A stretch of DNA of 64,000 nt. Origin: Apricaphanius iberus (taxonomy: Eukaryota > Chordata > Actinopteri > Cyprinodontiformes > Aphaniidae). Location of the stretch: NCBI GenBank assembly GCA_028564705.1, contig JAPXFQ010001003.1, positions 1,741,001 through 1,805,000 of the forward strand, written 5' to 3'. Shown one piece after another: positions 1 through 11,400 of the stretch (within the stretch, counting starts at the first letter, position 1; every line of letters begins with the position of its first letter). Under the pieces are notes generated by a model, which did not search any database, was not told the DNA's origin, and saw only the letters and a list, made by a program, of their open reading frames with translations. Position numbers and translations under genes: made by a program.

Positions 1-1608
1 TAAAGGGCACTTAAGCTCTACAATGTGTGGCAATGCAGGCTGAAGTTGGTGGGGGTCCCCCCCCCCCCCTCCTACAGGGTCTCATAAACAAGGGAGTATG
101 GGACAGAGTGAGATAAGAGGGCTATGTGCCAGGGACTTTGTTCACACAAGATGAAGAGTCAACAGCCTCCCCATCTCTCACCCCTCCTTTAGCCATCCCC
201 CCTAATAACCAGCTTCTTCAGAGAAGCTGCGAACACAATGCCATCCCACTCCCCTCCTCTTGCTCTCAATCACCACAGGGACAATGAGGGGACCCCCCGC
301 CACCTCATCTTCACCATCCTTCTGCCCCTCCCCTACCCCCCAAACAGACACTTCTTTTATTAAAATTCTTTGGTGTTCTAATCCTCAGCTTCCTCCAGGG
401 CCAATAATGGACTCCTCGCATCAGCCTTTTCCAGCGAGGCTATCATCTTAGCCTGTCTGGGTCACAAGTCCCCTCCTACAGAAGAGAAATGCCTCTTAAG
501 TGTCATTCCTGTCACAACCAGTGTTAGTGATCCCCAGCACTATCGACATTTAAATGATGCTTCGAAAAACAGCCACATAGTTCTGCATTTAGATCAGCTT
601 TCTTCCAGCATTGCTCAGTTACAATTTTAATTAGACACAGCATACTTATTTGTGACATTGCTTTCAGTAAACTACATTAAAATGTATTTACATTTTCTAT
701 ATTTTCTTCAACTTTTAGGATGCAAACCTTATTCCTGTAACATTACTGTTTTGTTTTTTTACAAATTAGATTTAAAAAAGCTAATATTGTTCACCAAAAC
801 CACTGATATTAAAGAAAAGGAACGTTACATTGATGAAAGGGTTATTTTTGACTTAACGCTGAACATTAGTGTTTTATTTTTTACAATAATATTATATGTT
901 CAATACAAACACTTACAAGACATATAAGATAACTGCAAATACATAAAACTGTGATAAAAAAAAGTTTTCCAACAACAGTTTGTTTCAACAAAAAGTAACG
1001 ACAGGAAAACGATTGCGGTGTGTAAAAGCAGATTCTGTAATGATGATCGTGACCACATATGTGGGTTACTGGTGACATCTGCTGGTCATTCCACTTATAG
1101 TGAAAACAGACAAAATTTGAAGTCTTTTAGAACATCAAAATTGACATACATTGCTGCTAGTAAATATTTTCCCATATTTGCATACAGTTAAGATGTGTCA
1201 CTATGTATGGAGATCATTTTAAACTCATGGAATCAAGATGAAATTTCTTCAATTCATTTTAGTGTAAAATGAACCTAGTAACCTTATGTTTGATTCGCTG
1301 ACACTTAAATAATAAATATACAGTATACCTATTGAGAACTATGATTAAAAAACAATACAGCAAATAGCTAAAGAGAAAAAAGCTAATGTATAGCTAAGAC
1401 TGATACAGTGTTTCCTTTATAGAATCTTAGACACCTTACTTTCTTTCCCCATCTACAGCTAAACCGGAAAGTATTCATTCCACTGACATCTTTAAGTTTA
1501 AAGTATTTTTTTATTTTTACCTACGCATCCTTGTGACTGGAATTACTCTTAAAGGTATGGAGTCCCAAATTGCTGAAAATAATTAAATAAATAATTAAAT
1601 AAATATAA

Positions 1609-1610
<2 letters not shown>
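1..1610. other. Non-coding stretch, nothing recognised
   Basis: AT-rich sequence with a C-run near 59-70 and many short frames that do not resemble known proteins. It could include the far 3' UTR or flank of a gene to the left of the window, but no splice sites or conserved coding are visible. Confidence 0.5.

Positions 1611-1686
<76 letters not shown>
1611..1686. repeat. (AT)n microsatellite followed by a T-run
   Basis: About 30 AT dinucleotide units are followed by roughly 15 T. This is a simple repeat of the type that varies in length between individuals. Confidence 0.97.
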
Positions 1687-2094
1687 ACCTTCAGAAATAT
1701 TAGACAAATATATTATGTGACAATGATTATGAAAAAACTCAATTCATATAAAATGTTACGCTCAATACATGAATTATTTGTCTTTAAAAAAAATGCTTTT
1801 ATTAATATAAACATATTTAATTTTAATGAAATATTTTATAATAGACTTTATTTTTCAGTCATTTTACTTTAATTTAGTTTTTGTTCCTAAACATCGCTTT
1901 TCACAAAAATTTGCTTTTATTTCATAATGGTGTTTTCCGCAATAGCTTATATTTATCAAAAGAGAATTTATCCATTGAACAAAATCATCAGTCAATCAGA
2001 GTTTTTGTGTGAGACCTGCATGCTCATTGGCTGGTGCTTTGACATTGCTCTTCCTGGATAGTTGTATACTCATTGCTAGCAGATTACTCCACAT

Positions 2095-2410
2095 TTATAC
2101 CCCCCCCCCAAAAAAAAATTCTGTCCACATGTGCGGACACACTCAGGAGCAACATTAAAAGGACATGAAAATAGAAAGTGAAATGGACACTGGACCGAGC
2201 ACAGATGAGCCAGGTTAGGTAGGGAAACGCCATCAAGGGAACAATATGCACCGGCAACAGCAGATCAACAGCAACAGTCGAGGCACTGACTCAGGGCGTC
2301 CAGAGGAGGGGAGGCCGGGACCTTAACCTCCACCTAAGCACCACCTGCCGATTACCCAGGTAGCCACAGCTGACCACCCTTTCCGAGGCAGAGGGCTCTG
2401 GCCACTTCAT
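2095..2410. repeat. Dispersed repeat, copy 1
   Basis: A C-run and A-run lead into a segment (about 2140-2230) that recurs at about 42255-42335: both contain a block on the pattern GGAGCAA.ATTAAAAGGACAT followed by GATGAG and GGTTAGGTAGG. The rest (2240-2410) is more GC-rich and resembles a fish interspersed repeat rather than a gene. Its family is not certain. Confidence 0.6.
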
Positions 2411-2507
2411 TAAGCATTTTATGATGGGAAATGGGAGTTAATCTCTCCTAGAATCCACTTCAGTTCAGGCCAATATTCACAAAGCCATTGGTAAAGTGAT
2501 GCTCAGA

Positions 2508-2884
2508 CAGTACGTTTACATGCAGCAAGAGAAAGTAGAATTATTACCTTAGTCTGACTGAAATCACACTTTTAAAATGCATGTATACACCTTAGTCCGG
2601 CTTGAATGGGTTGTGGTTTTGCATATTCTGCTGTAACTCTGTCTGCTTTACTCCCGCCAGCCGCTGTTTACTGCCTGTGTACAGCTTGAAGCTAACAGTT
2701 ATAAGGCTAAAACGTAGGGGAGCATATATATATATCTATCGTAGGGGAGTGGAACGTAGTTCATTTAATAATTCGATTTTCTTTGTGACATGTAAACTGG
2801 GACTCAGCTCTCAGCAGGGGGCAAGTCCTTAGGCCGATTACTCTAAAAAGCTTGATTTAGATGTGCATGTAAACGTACATACTG
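2508..2884. mobile_element. MITE with TACGTTTACATGCA inverted ends, copy 1
   Basis: The left end (TACGTTTACATGCA from 2511) is mirrored at the right end (TGCATGTAAACGTA to 2877), with CAG outside on the left and CTG on the right. No long reading frame resembles a protein. The right half matches, in reverse orientation, the element starting at 20410, so this is a dispersed family. No clear target-site duplication was found; the superfamily is undetermined, possibly hAT. Confidence 0.75.
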
Positions 2885-4500
2885 ACAAACATCTTATGGC
2901 TGTCTTATGGAATGCAGGATCCTGGAAGGCAATTGAAATCTTCTTTAGGAATGTTGAATGAGGCCCTGTGCATCTCGCAGCCAAATGCGAATTTTCATGT
3001 GAAGGCAAAATAATACAAAATGGTAGTGCTTAGTGTGTTGCTTCGGCGGCCGCTCACACTTCTGAAAGAAGGGGGGGGTTGAAGGTTACTCTGCAGGGGC
3101 GGCAAAAACACTTTGGGCACCTCCTGTTTGATGCTCTGACAAAAAAAAACATCACTATGTTACGTGTCAGTCATTTACCAGAAGAGGGTGGAGCAGCTGC
3201 TCAGAGAGCAGGTTAAATGAGAATTACTGAGAAATGTGTGAATTAAGTGAAAAACCAATTAGATGTTTTTAAAGGCTCCAAAAAGTTGATTTTGCATCAT
3301 ATAGGACCTTAAACATTTTTTGGAATAGCACAGCTAATGTCCTGACTTGCATCTGACAGTTCAGTTTGTTTTTTGAACTGGTTAAAAAGTTTTCCGGAAA
3401 CCCAGCGGACTGCAGGTTTGATCCAACATCTGATGGCTGTAGTTTTAGTTCAATAGGTAATGACTGTATAGAATATGTAACTAAGTATATTTGAATAATA
3501 GCTGCAAAGGAAATGTTTGTCTTTTAAGCATAGGAAAGTGATTTCATGTCAAATGCATCAACATGGCTAATTGGACATTGCACGTTGGTATTAATATTCT
3601 CCTCTTCAGGTGTATTTTATCATTTTCAATATTTGTTCCATTGCCAATTATTATCTCAGACCTCTGGAATCTGTGGTTCACATTTACTAGAGCTCTAAGT
3701 TTTCATAGCTTGCATGTCTAATACACCTGAGGCATTGTAAGCGCATGAGATGGTCTACTGTCAGCTAGTCAAACCTGTTTGATGCCACTCAACTCAGGGG
3801 GTACGCTTAGAGACTGTAGGTGTCACGTAACATTGCATGCAAGCCGAAAACAGTTTAGCCTTTTGGCCTCAGGCTACTGTGGGCCTGAATTAGCATTTGG
3901 ACTTATCTTTGGATCTTGAACATGACACTGTTTGACTCTTTGATTTTTGCATCAGAGGATCAACCCTGTCAGTCATTTTTTTTTTTACCTCCAGCAAGGT
4001 CCTATCTTACATTTGCTACATCAGGAGTAAATTGTACCCTTTTGCAATAATGCACCAACCGATAGACTAATTCAATGAAAAAGCACTTTATCATAACTTA
4101 GTTAACTTAATGGTTGGGTATATTTACTCAGAAAGTTAAATCAGGTAATATGAGGTGAGGAAATTGTCCCTGGACTACTGTCAGACCATCTTACAGCACT
4201 ACTTAACTCAGAGAGCAAATTCAGTGGGTCTACAACCTGAGATTGCAATTTGGGAGAGTGCCTCCGGAAGACACCATGCATCATTCCAGCTCCTATAAAG
4301 AACCAAACCAGCAAGCTAAATGACTAGAACTCACATTACACTTTAAGAAGACTCTAGAAGCAGCTCTTCCTCAGTCTCCTAAGGCCTCAGATACAACATG
4401 CTGAGGATCCACTATAGTTGGCCTATCAGGCAGAGGTCGATCTAGAGGATGCCATCCTCTGCCTACTACACTGAGCCTACTCTCATCTGGACAGGGGAAG
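2885..4500. other. Intergenic, nothing recognised
   Basis: AT-rich sequence without convincing exons. A purine-rich/G-run tract lies near 3070-3080 and a T-run near 3978-3987. The tail from about 4280 may already belong to the LINE fragment that follows. Confidence 0.45.
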
Positions 4501-4539
4501 CGGTATAATCAGGATCCTCTTCCCAATAACTTGCAGCTC

Positions 4540-5145
4540 AGGACCTCCATGACTAAGGAACTGGTCATCTACTTTAAGAAATAAGAACAAACTCATGCCC
4601 AGACAAGTCCTGTTTGGAGAAGAAGAGGTGGAGTTGGATCAGACTTATAGATATCTTGGACTGTGACTGGACAGCAAGTCAGACTGGATGATTAATACAG
4701 CTGTACAAGGATGTACTTCCTGGGGAGGCTATGATTCTGCAAGAAACTCAGATAACGTTCTATTAGTCTTTTGTCGCTGGCATACTGTGATATTCTGCAG
4801 TGTGTTGGCGTGGGAGCACATCGCAGGCAGACTTCTTCAGGCTACAAAAGCTGATCAGACGGCTTGGTGGGAGGGAGGAGAGTGAACAGGAGAACTGAGG
4901 GACTGAAAGGTCTGACTGACCACCTGACCACTTTTTAACCAGACCATAATGAGTGCAACTACAATGGGCAATTACTCTATACTTCTTATATATAGCTTTG
5001 TTACATCTTTATAATATTTTTATATTTTAATCTGGCATCAGGTATTTTTTTGGATTGTTTTTCTTTCTAGTTTTTTCTTAAGTGTGATGGAGCTTTGCAG
5101 AGGGAGCCTCCCAAAAGGATAAATAAAGTTGTCTGAATCTGAAAT
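4540..5145 (+). mobile_element. L2/CR1-type LINE 3' end, degenerate
   Basis: Broken frames read like the end of a LINE reverse transcriptase: a stretch resembling NNLQL..TKELVIYF near 4525-4580, then ELDQTYRYLGL near 4635-4665, then stops and frameshifts. It ends in a 3' UTR with AATAAAGTTGTCTGAATCTG near 5120-5145, the style of tail seen in fish L2-like elements. It is 5'-truncated and dead. The clade is inferred from the YRYLG motif region and the tail and was not searched. Confidence 0.65.
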
Positions 5146-5500
5146 CACCTGTATTTATTTCTCAAAAATGTACAAATGGAAAGAAAAAAAATCCATGAAC
5201 AATAATAAATCAATAAAATGTCTGAATTAAAATGGATGTGTGCACCAGTCTTGAATGATTGGGGAACATTATTTAGCTACAGTTTGCTAAAATGTTCATG
5301 CACTTTGATTAATGGCTCAATGTTGTTCTTATGCATTTGGTGCTGAACAAATAGTTAGGGAAAACGTGAACAGAGTTAGAGGAAATTTGTTAAAGGATCA
5401 ACCTGCTTCGTCCTTTATTGTCATTCCACCATAAGGTCGGATAAAAAATAAAAGAATAATTCAAAAGATCCACTAAGAGTCACTGTAAGCTTTTAGCATC

Positions 5501-5612
5501 ATGGTAAACGGCCTGTATCTGTATAGCACTTTTTGAGTCAGAGGTCTCCAAAGTACTTTGTTCCACGTTCAGTCATTCACCCATTCAATCACACTCTGAT
5601 GGTGGTAAATTT
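5501..5612 (-). repeat. SINE-body fragment (GCCTGTATCTGTATAGC type)
   Basis: Shares its core (a GGCCTG.ATCTGT.TA.GC block followed by a TTCAGTCATT block) with the better preserved copy at 45986-46233, and partly with 26464-26556. The tRNA-like head is missing here. Confidence 0.6.
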
Positions 5613-5879
5613 TTGGGTTTAGACTATGACGACGGGCCAAAAGGATTGAGAATTCTGAATATTTGAAAATGGAAAAGTGGGGATCTAAAATGGTATGAAC
5701 TACATCCGTATGTTGTAAAATACATTACTGACCTGTAGCTCTTAGTACAAGCTCGGGAACTACAGTTTTGTCAAATAAATAAACGCAGAGAATGATTGCA
5801 TTTACACACAAAAAAACAAATCACAAAACGTGCTGTAGCCTGATTGTGTAAAACATATTTGAAACTGTCTCTCCTGGTC

Positions 5880-5995
5880 CTGGAGGCCAATCAATTGTTG
5901 CTAACCCTGCCTCTCTTGCATTATATGAGGGGGCGTAGTAGTCCACGACGGCTCATCGTACTAAACGCTCATTGCTCAAATAAGGCCACGTGACA
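5880..5995 (+). promoter_or_regulatory. Probable ORMDL core promoter
   Basis: A CCAAT box (5888-5892), a TATA-like TTATATGA (about 5920) and a CACGTG E-box (5987-5992) sit just upstream of a locally GC/CpG-richer block (5930-6340) in an otherwise AT-rich region, and about 2.3 kb before the ORMDL start codon. The transcription start itself cannot be read from sequence. Confidence 0.5.
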
Positions 5996-6340
5996 CAATT
6001 CAACCAACCACCGCAAAGTGCGATGAGCGAAGCCTCAGCGAAGACATGCGTCCCTGGGAGTGAATGTATCAGTGACGGGCTCTTTGTGAACTCGCCGTGT
6101 TGTCAGCAGCTGGCGTTAAAGAGGACGCTGTAGAAGCGGCGCATCGGCGACCTGAGCCTCTCCACACGAATGCTTTCACTCTGAGCGGCCGCGTGGAGCT
6201 GAGGGACAGCAGGAGAAGGACTGATGAAAGCGCCCGGACCTCTCCCGGTTACGTAACTGGAGCTCATCGCTTACACAAAAAACAGTGATAACGGACTGTT
6301 GCCCCCAGACAGGTCGGAGTTCAGCCCATTTCTCTTCCCG
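5996..6340 (+). other. Probable non-coding first exon of ORMDL (5' UTR)
   Basis: A CpG-rich segment ends in a strong splice donor (CCCG|GTAAGC, donor at 6341). The next plausible acceptor before the ORMDL start codon is TTTTTGTATCAG ending at 8266, which gives a 1926-bp 5' UTR intron. Non-coding first exons are usual in vertebrate ORMDL genes. The left edge is a guess. Short upstream reading frames lie inside (ATG at 6023 running to a stop at 6131-6133, and a 63-codon frame 6097-6288); neither resembles a known protein. Confidence 0.55.
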
Positions 6341-8266
6341 GTAAGCAATAACTCCTCAACTGAAGAGGAATCAGCTCATCTTCACTCAAACTGAGTTGTC
6401 TGGATGACGTTCGGTCTGAGGTAATTTAATTTGCAGATGAATAAGTTTGAAAACATACAGGAATGAGGTGGTTTGCAGAAGGCAATAAGCTGATGTTTAT
6501 CTACCTCTCTCAGGACTTTATCGTCACCTTTGTAAAGGTTACTTTTTAAAATAACAATAAAAGTCTGATATTTCTTACTCTTTAGGATGTGTTTCCTTGA
6601 CTGAAACTGTTATAATAGTTTAGCAGACGTTTTTACACTTATATTGCAAACGTATTCACCAGTGGGGGCTAAAAAAAAAAACCTAATCATTTTTGTGTAA
6701 ATAACGATATATCGAGATTTAAAATGAAACAAAAAACAGATTAATATATTTTTTTGTTTTGAACTCCGCAATCACATTCACACATGGCCCTCTTAAACTA
6801 TTCATCTTTTAGCCAGTTGCAAAGGCAAACTAACTGGCTATCATTTTCTGTATGTAAAGCTGTCCGTTTCTTATTAATGTCTGACAACCCTGAGCATCTT
6901 TTTCATGGGACTATCCTACAACAGAATGTTTTCAGTCAGAATTTTCAACAGTGTCACTGCAACACATACTACTACTGTAGTGGAGGAAACACTGAGCTGT
7001 CTATTGAGGTTCTGATTCAGGATGGGATCACTCTGTTCACACTGGGGGTCCCTGACCAATCTTCCCTTAAAGCCATTCAGAGTATGGGATAATATGGTTT
7101 GGAGAAAAGCTGTTATATTTATTCTTTTCTTTCTATTTCCAGACAGCTGCAGATACAGGTTTGGATTGTATACATGTGAGGAGGGAAATGGATGTACAGT
7201 GAGGGAAATCATAACTTGACCCCTTGCTGATTTTGTAAGTTTGTGCATTGACAAAGAAATGAAAAGTCTCAGAAACGGTTATTGGATACTTAGACTCTAA
7301 GCAACAGCATTAACGACCTTAAAAGTATTGTGGAGCAAATCCCATTCAAAAGTTTAGAAGTCTGGATTCAGAGCTTCAAGAAGCCACACAAACAGAATCA
7401 CCCAGGAGATGAGCTAAAAGTGTGACATTCCTGGTTTTAAGTTAAGTTAAGTTATAGACATATGATGTGTCTCGTTTGTGCTAAGAAAGGAATGGACTGT
7501 TGCTCTGTTGTCCAGATTGTAATTTTAATTTGGAAATTAAGATCCCAGTATCTGGAGTAATGGTGGAGAGTCGCAGAATCCAAACTGGTTGGGGTCCTGT
7601 GGGACCCCATCATGTCCATCAAACAACATCATGTCCATCAAACAACAAGCAAAATGTGAATGCTTTAATATATTACCTTAATATATTTTAATTTGCGATT
7701 GATTGGTCACTTGTCCAGGTTGTACCCTGCATCTTGCCTTATAATTGCTGGAGATTGGTCCCCCTTCATAGGATAGACAGTATAGATGATGGAAAGATGG
7801 ATTTTAATTCGAATCAATGGCCGACTATGAGTTAACCGTAAAGTTGTCTTTTTCATTTTTCTTATGTTTCCTTGAATTTTTTAGCAAATTCTTCATAATT
7901 AATGTATTACCTATAGCTCAAGCACAATATACCACAAACATATCATCATCCCAAAAAAACGGGGTTTCAATCATTATCTCTAAGAATGTCGGGAATATGA
8001 TATTAATTAAATAACATATTTTGAGTGTCACACTTTCATACTTTCCACATTAATTCAGCCTGATGGATAGATCTTTCATGCAGCTCTCCTGAATACAGAA
8101 ATGAAAAAAAATATCTGCCTAATGAGACTCTGGATCATTGCCCTATGAGCTATCAACAAGAATGTTGAAGAATTATCTTCTGCACCTGATAAAAAGCTAT
8201 TTCTTTTTGTAAGAGACCATCACTTTAGTTTGTGAACAATTGCACTTCTGTTTATTTTTGTATCAG
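6341..8266 (+). other. ORMDL intron 1 (5' UTR intron)
   Basis: Starts GTAAGC and ends in a pyrimidine-rich tract plus TCAG. AT-rich throughout. The segment around 6750-6790 (TTTTGTTTTGAACTCC.CAATCAC) recurs near 43338-43365, so part of it is a dispersed repeat. The frames of 102 and 112 codons on opposite strands around 6784-7254 overlap each other and match nothing recognised. Confidence 0.55.
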
Positions 8267-8280
8267 ATAATTCCGGCAAC

Positions 8281-8454
8281 ATGAACGTGGGCACGGCGCA
8301 CAGCGAGGTGAACCCTAACACGCGGGTGATGAACAGCAGGGGGATCTGGCTGTCTTACATCCTGGGCATCGGCTTGCTTCACATCATCCTTCTCAGCATC
8401 CCCTTTGTCAGCGTGCCCGTTGTCTGGACCCTCACCAACCTCATCCACAATCTG
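8281..8454 (+). CDS. ormdl3: ORMDL coding exon 1 of 3 (residues 1-58)
   Basis: Begins in the exon that starts at 8267 after acceptor TATCAG. Coding ends after Leu58 at CACAATCTG, followed by donor GTGAGT at 8455 (phase 0). The codons are GC-richer than the flanks. The stop reached by reading on into the intron (to 8493) is not the real end of the protein. Confidence 0.95.
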
Positions 8455-11400
8455 GTGAGTGGAGCAGGGAGCCCACAGGAACTACTTATTTAGCGGTAAC
8501 ATTTTTTAAGTCGATTGGATTACTTGTTACTTGGAGTTTACCTCCGTGCTCAGAGTTCTCCAATTTTCCAAGTTTAAACTTTAAAACTTTAAGGAAAAGT
8601 CAGTGTTTTTTTCATCCTGGCCTGGCAATTTTCTCCAATTGATATCTCTGAAGTTGTGGTTGTTGTGCGTTTGTTGCAGTGCATGTACCTCCTTCTTCAC
8701 ACGGTCAAAGGGACGCCCTTTGAGACCCCAGATCAGGGCAAAGCTCGCCTCCTGACCCACTGGGAGCAGATGGACTACGGCGTGCAGTTCACCGCTTCAC
8801 GCAAGTTCCTCACAATCACGCCTATTGTCCTGTAAGTCATTCACCCTTTCTCGCCCCTCATTGCTGAAGTACCCGAGAATCAGTTTACTTTGTGCGTGTA
8901 CTCTTTGCCATGTTATAAAGTGGGCCAGTAGATTATTGTGGGTACTATCCAAACCCACAAACTAACAGAAGTTCTTGGAGTTTTTTTTTTTTTTTGCAGT
9001 TGCACCAATAAGTGCTTTCCTGGCTCCTTCTTCCTTTGCTTTCATTAGAGTTCAGTTTACAGGAGGCACTTTGGTTTCCTGGGTCGGATTTGCAGGCTCA
9101 GCAAGAATACTGTAATGAGAGCAGCTCTGCAGGTGTACTCTGTGCTTTTGTACACATTTGTCATCTCGGTTTGCAGCCAACAGGAAATGGTGTTCAGCGC
9201 GGGAACGACACACCTGCAAGTTTTTGTTTTTCCTTGTTTTTGTTTTTTAAGATAATCTTGCGTGAAAATGTTTAATTGTCCCACAAGCAAATATGAAATG
9301 TTTTAGATACAAATTTCATGATGATCTTAAAATCGGAAGGCCTTGTGCCATCACCCTAATCCATATCTCCCCCCACAGCTGTATCTACCAGACTCAAAGA
9401 GATCAGGTTCAGATTAAAGGGTGACACGGGAATCAATTGTCGCTCCCGTCCCGATCCCAAAAAAAATACTCCCGTCACGTCCCGATAACGTGACAGCCTC
9501 CCCAAAAAATCTTGTCCCGAAAAAATCCCGAGAGAAAGACTCCCGTCCCGCACGAATCCTTTAGATTAGTAATTTACCTCCTATGGCGCTCGCTCCCCCC
9601 ACCCCCCTTTAAACCATAGCCCAGCACAGTATCAAAGATTATCTATTTAGCTTTATCCGCCATCTTTAACCATATCCTGCATTCTCGTTTGGCCTCCTTA
9701 CCACGTCATGAATGGACTCGACTCGTCTGACTAACAAACTATTAATGCTGCGTTCGAGAGCCCATCCAAACCAGTGGGATGTGGGACTTCTCCTACCTGA
9801 AACGTACTAGCTCCCACTTCTAGGTGTTCGAGGCAATTGAAGTGGAGTGTAAACAGAAAACATGGACGACCGGCGCGCTAAACAGATAGTCGCTTTGTTT
9901 ATGAAAAGGCATGCTAACAGATAATAACGACATTCACACCATAATATGAAAAACAACTTGTGTTAAAATTACTGTCTAAAACAACACTACAAGCAGAGAA
10001 GTACAGTTTATAGCCTATTCATTCACGTTTTACCTCTCAGGACGTGAGACTCCGTGGTCACCGCCAATATCTTCCGACTTAATTTTGGTGAAGTCGGGGT
10101 AGGTCGAACTACCCCGAGTTCAGAGGTAGGAGGTTCCACTTCGACAGGCATTCCAGTGCTCTTTTCCTATTTGGAGGTAGGATATAAGTCCCATGTCCCA
10201 CTGGTTTGAATGGGCTCTTGAACGCAGCATAAGCTACATGCATTTTCAGTCGGATATCATATGCTTACCAGTTTATCCAGGTGGTGTAGCAACAACGTAG
10301 CAGTTTCAGTTTTGGTGTGTGCAGAGTAGTAGACCCGATGGAATTCAACTAAAGATAGATGTAAAAGAAAAAAAAAGAAAATTCTAATTTCCGGTTTCCC
10401 GTCCGATCCCGTGGATTATTTCCTGTCCTGTCCCGATCACGTTACCAAAAGTGAAATTGACTCCCGTCCCGCAGGAATCCAGCAGGAATCCCGTGACCCG
10501 TGGGAATCCCGAAAAATTGTCACCCTCTAGTTCAGATCACTTAAAGCATCAATTTTGCTTCTAGTCAAAACAAACCTACTGTTAAATTAAAAGATTACTC
10601 TAGACCTAAATCTGTCCGGGGTATGAATAATTTCAGGTTTAGCTTTTTATGCAATTTTCCTTACAGTGTCTATATATGCAGGGCACAGTCTGTCATGGTT
10701 CTCTTGGATTCCTAGCAAATCACCAATATTTTACTGAGTAGTGCCTTTTTCCATGAGTGGTTGGTGTGGTCTGATCTGTCCCGAGGAAAATAAACTACAA
10801 TATGTGGCTGCATTTGCAAAAAAACAGTTTCAGAATACCACAAGTCTTGGACTGCAGCACAGAGAAATTTTACTTGAACTGAGTTTTTCTTGATTAATTC
10901 AGGGGAAATAAATCATGCGTAGATTTTAGAAATTTTCTTTATATAATTAAAATGTCAAATTAACTAACAAAATGACTTCAAAAACGTCCATGGTCAGCAC
11001 TAGAAATCCCATAGCAGATGAAGCCATGACGTCACAGCTTAAAAAAACTTACAATTTAGCGCATTATTATTTTCAAATGTAGCTGGGAAAGGGGTGCTCT
11101 AGGTTTTTGTTTTGAAATATACCACAAATGACATCAAGTGATAATGACTGGCCAATACCAAGATATATTTTTGTTTTTATTAATTTAAAATGTATTCTTC
11201 CTTGTTTCTTTAAGATTTCCCAATGACTATACTTGAAAACTGACCAAACTTTTAACATGCTGCAAAAGCTTTTTTCATCACTGAGCTTTCTTCTTTATAA
11301 CTACTGATCTACTCTGACACGGTGAACATCAAGTTTTTGACCAAATCTTGACTGACAGTGGCTCTTTTTTTCTGCAGTAATTTGTCCTTTTTCACTCGCC

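Noticed and set aside
8263..8448. - strand frame opposite ORMDL coding exon 1
   Set aside because: Antisense shadow of a strongly conserved coding exon.
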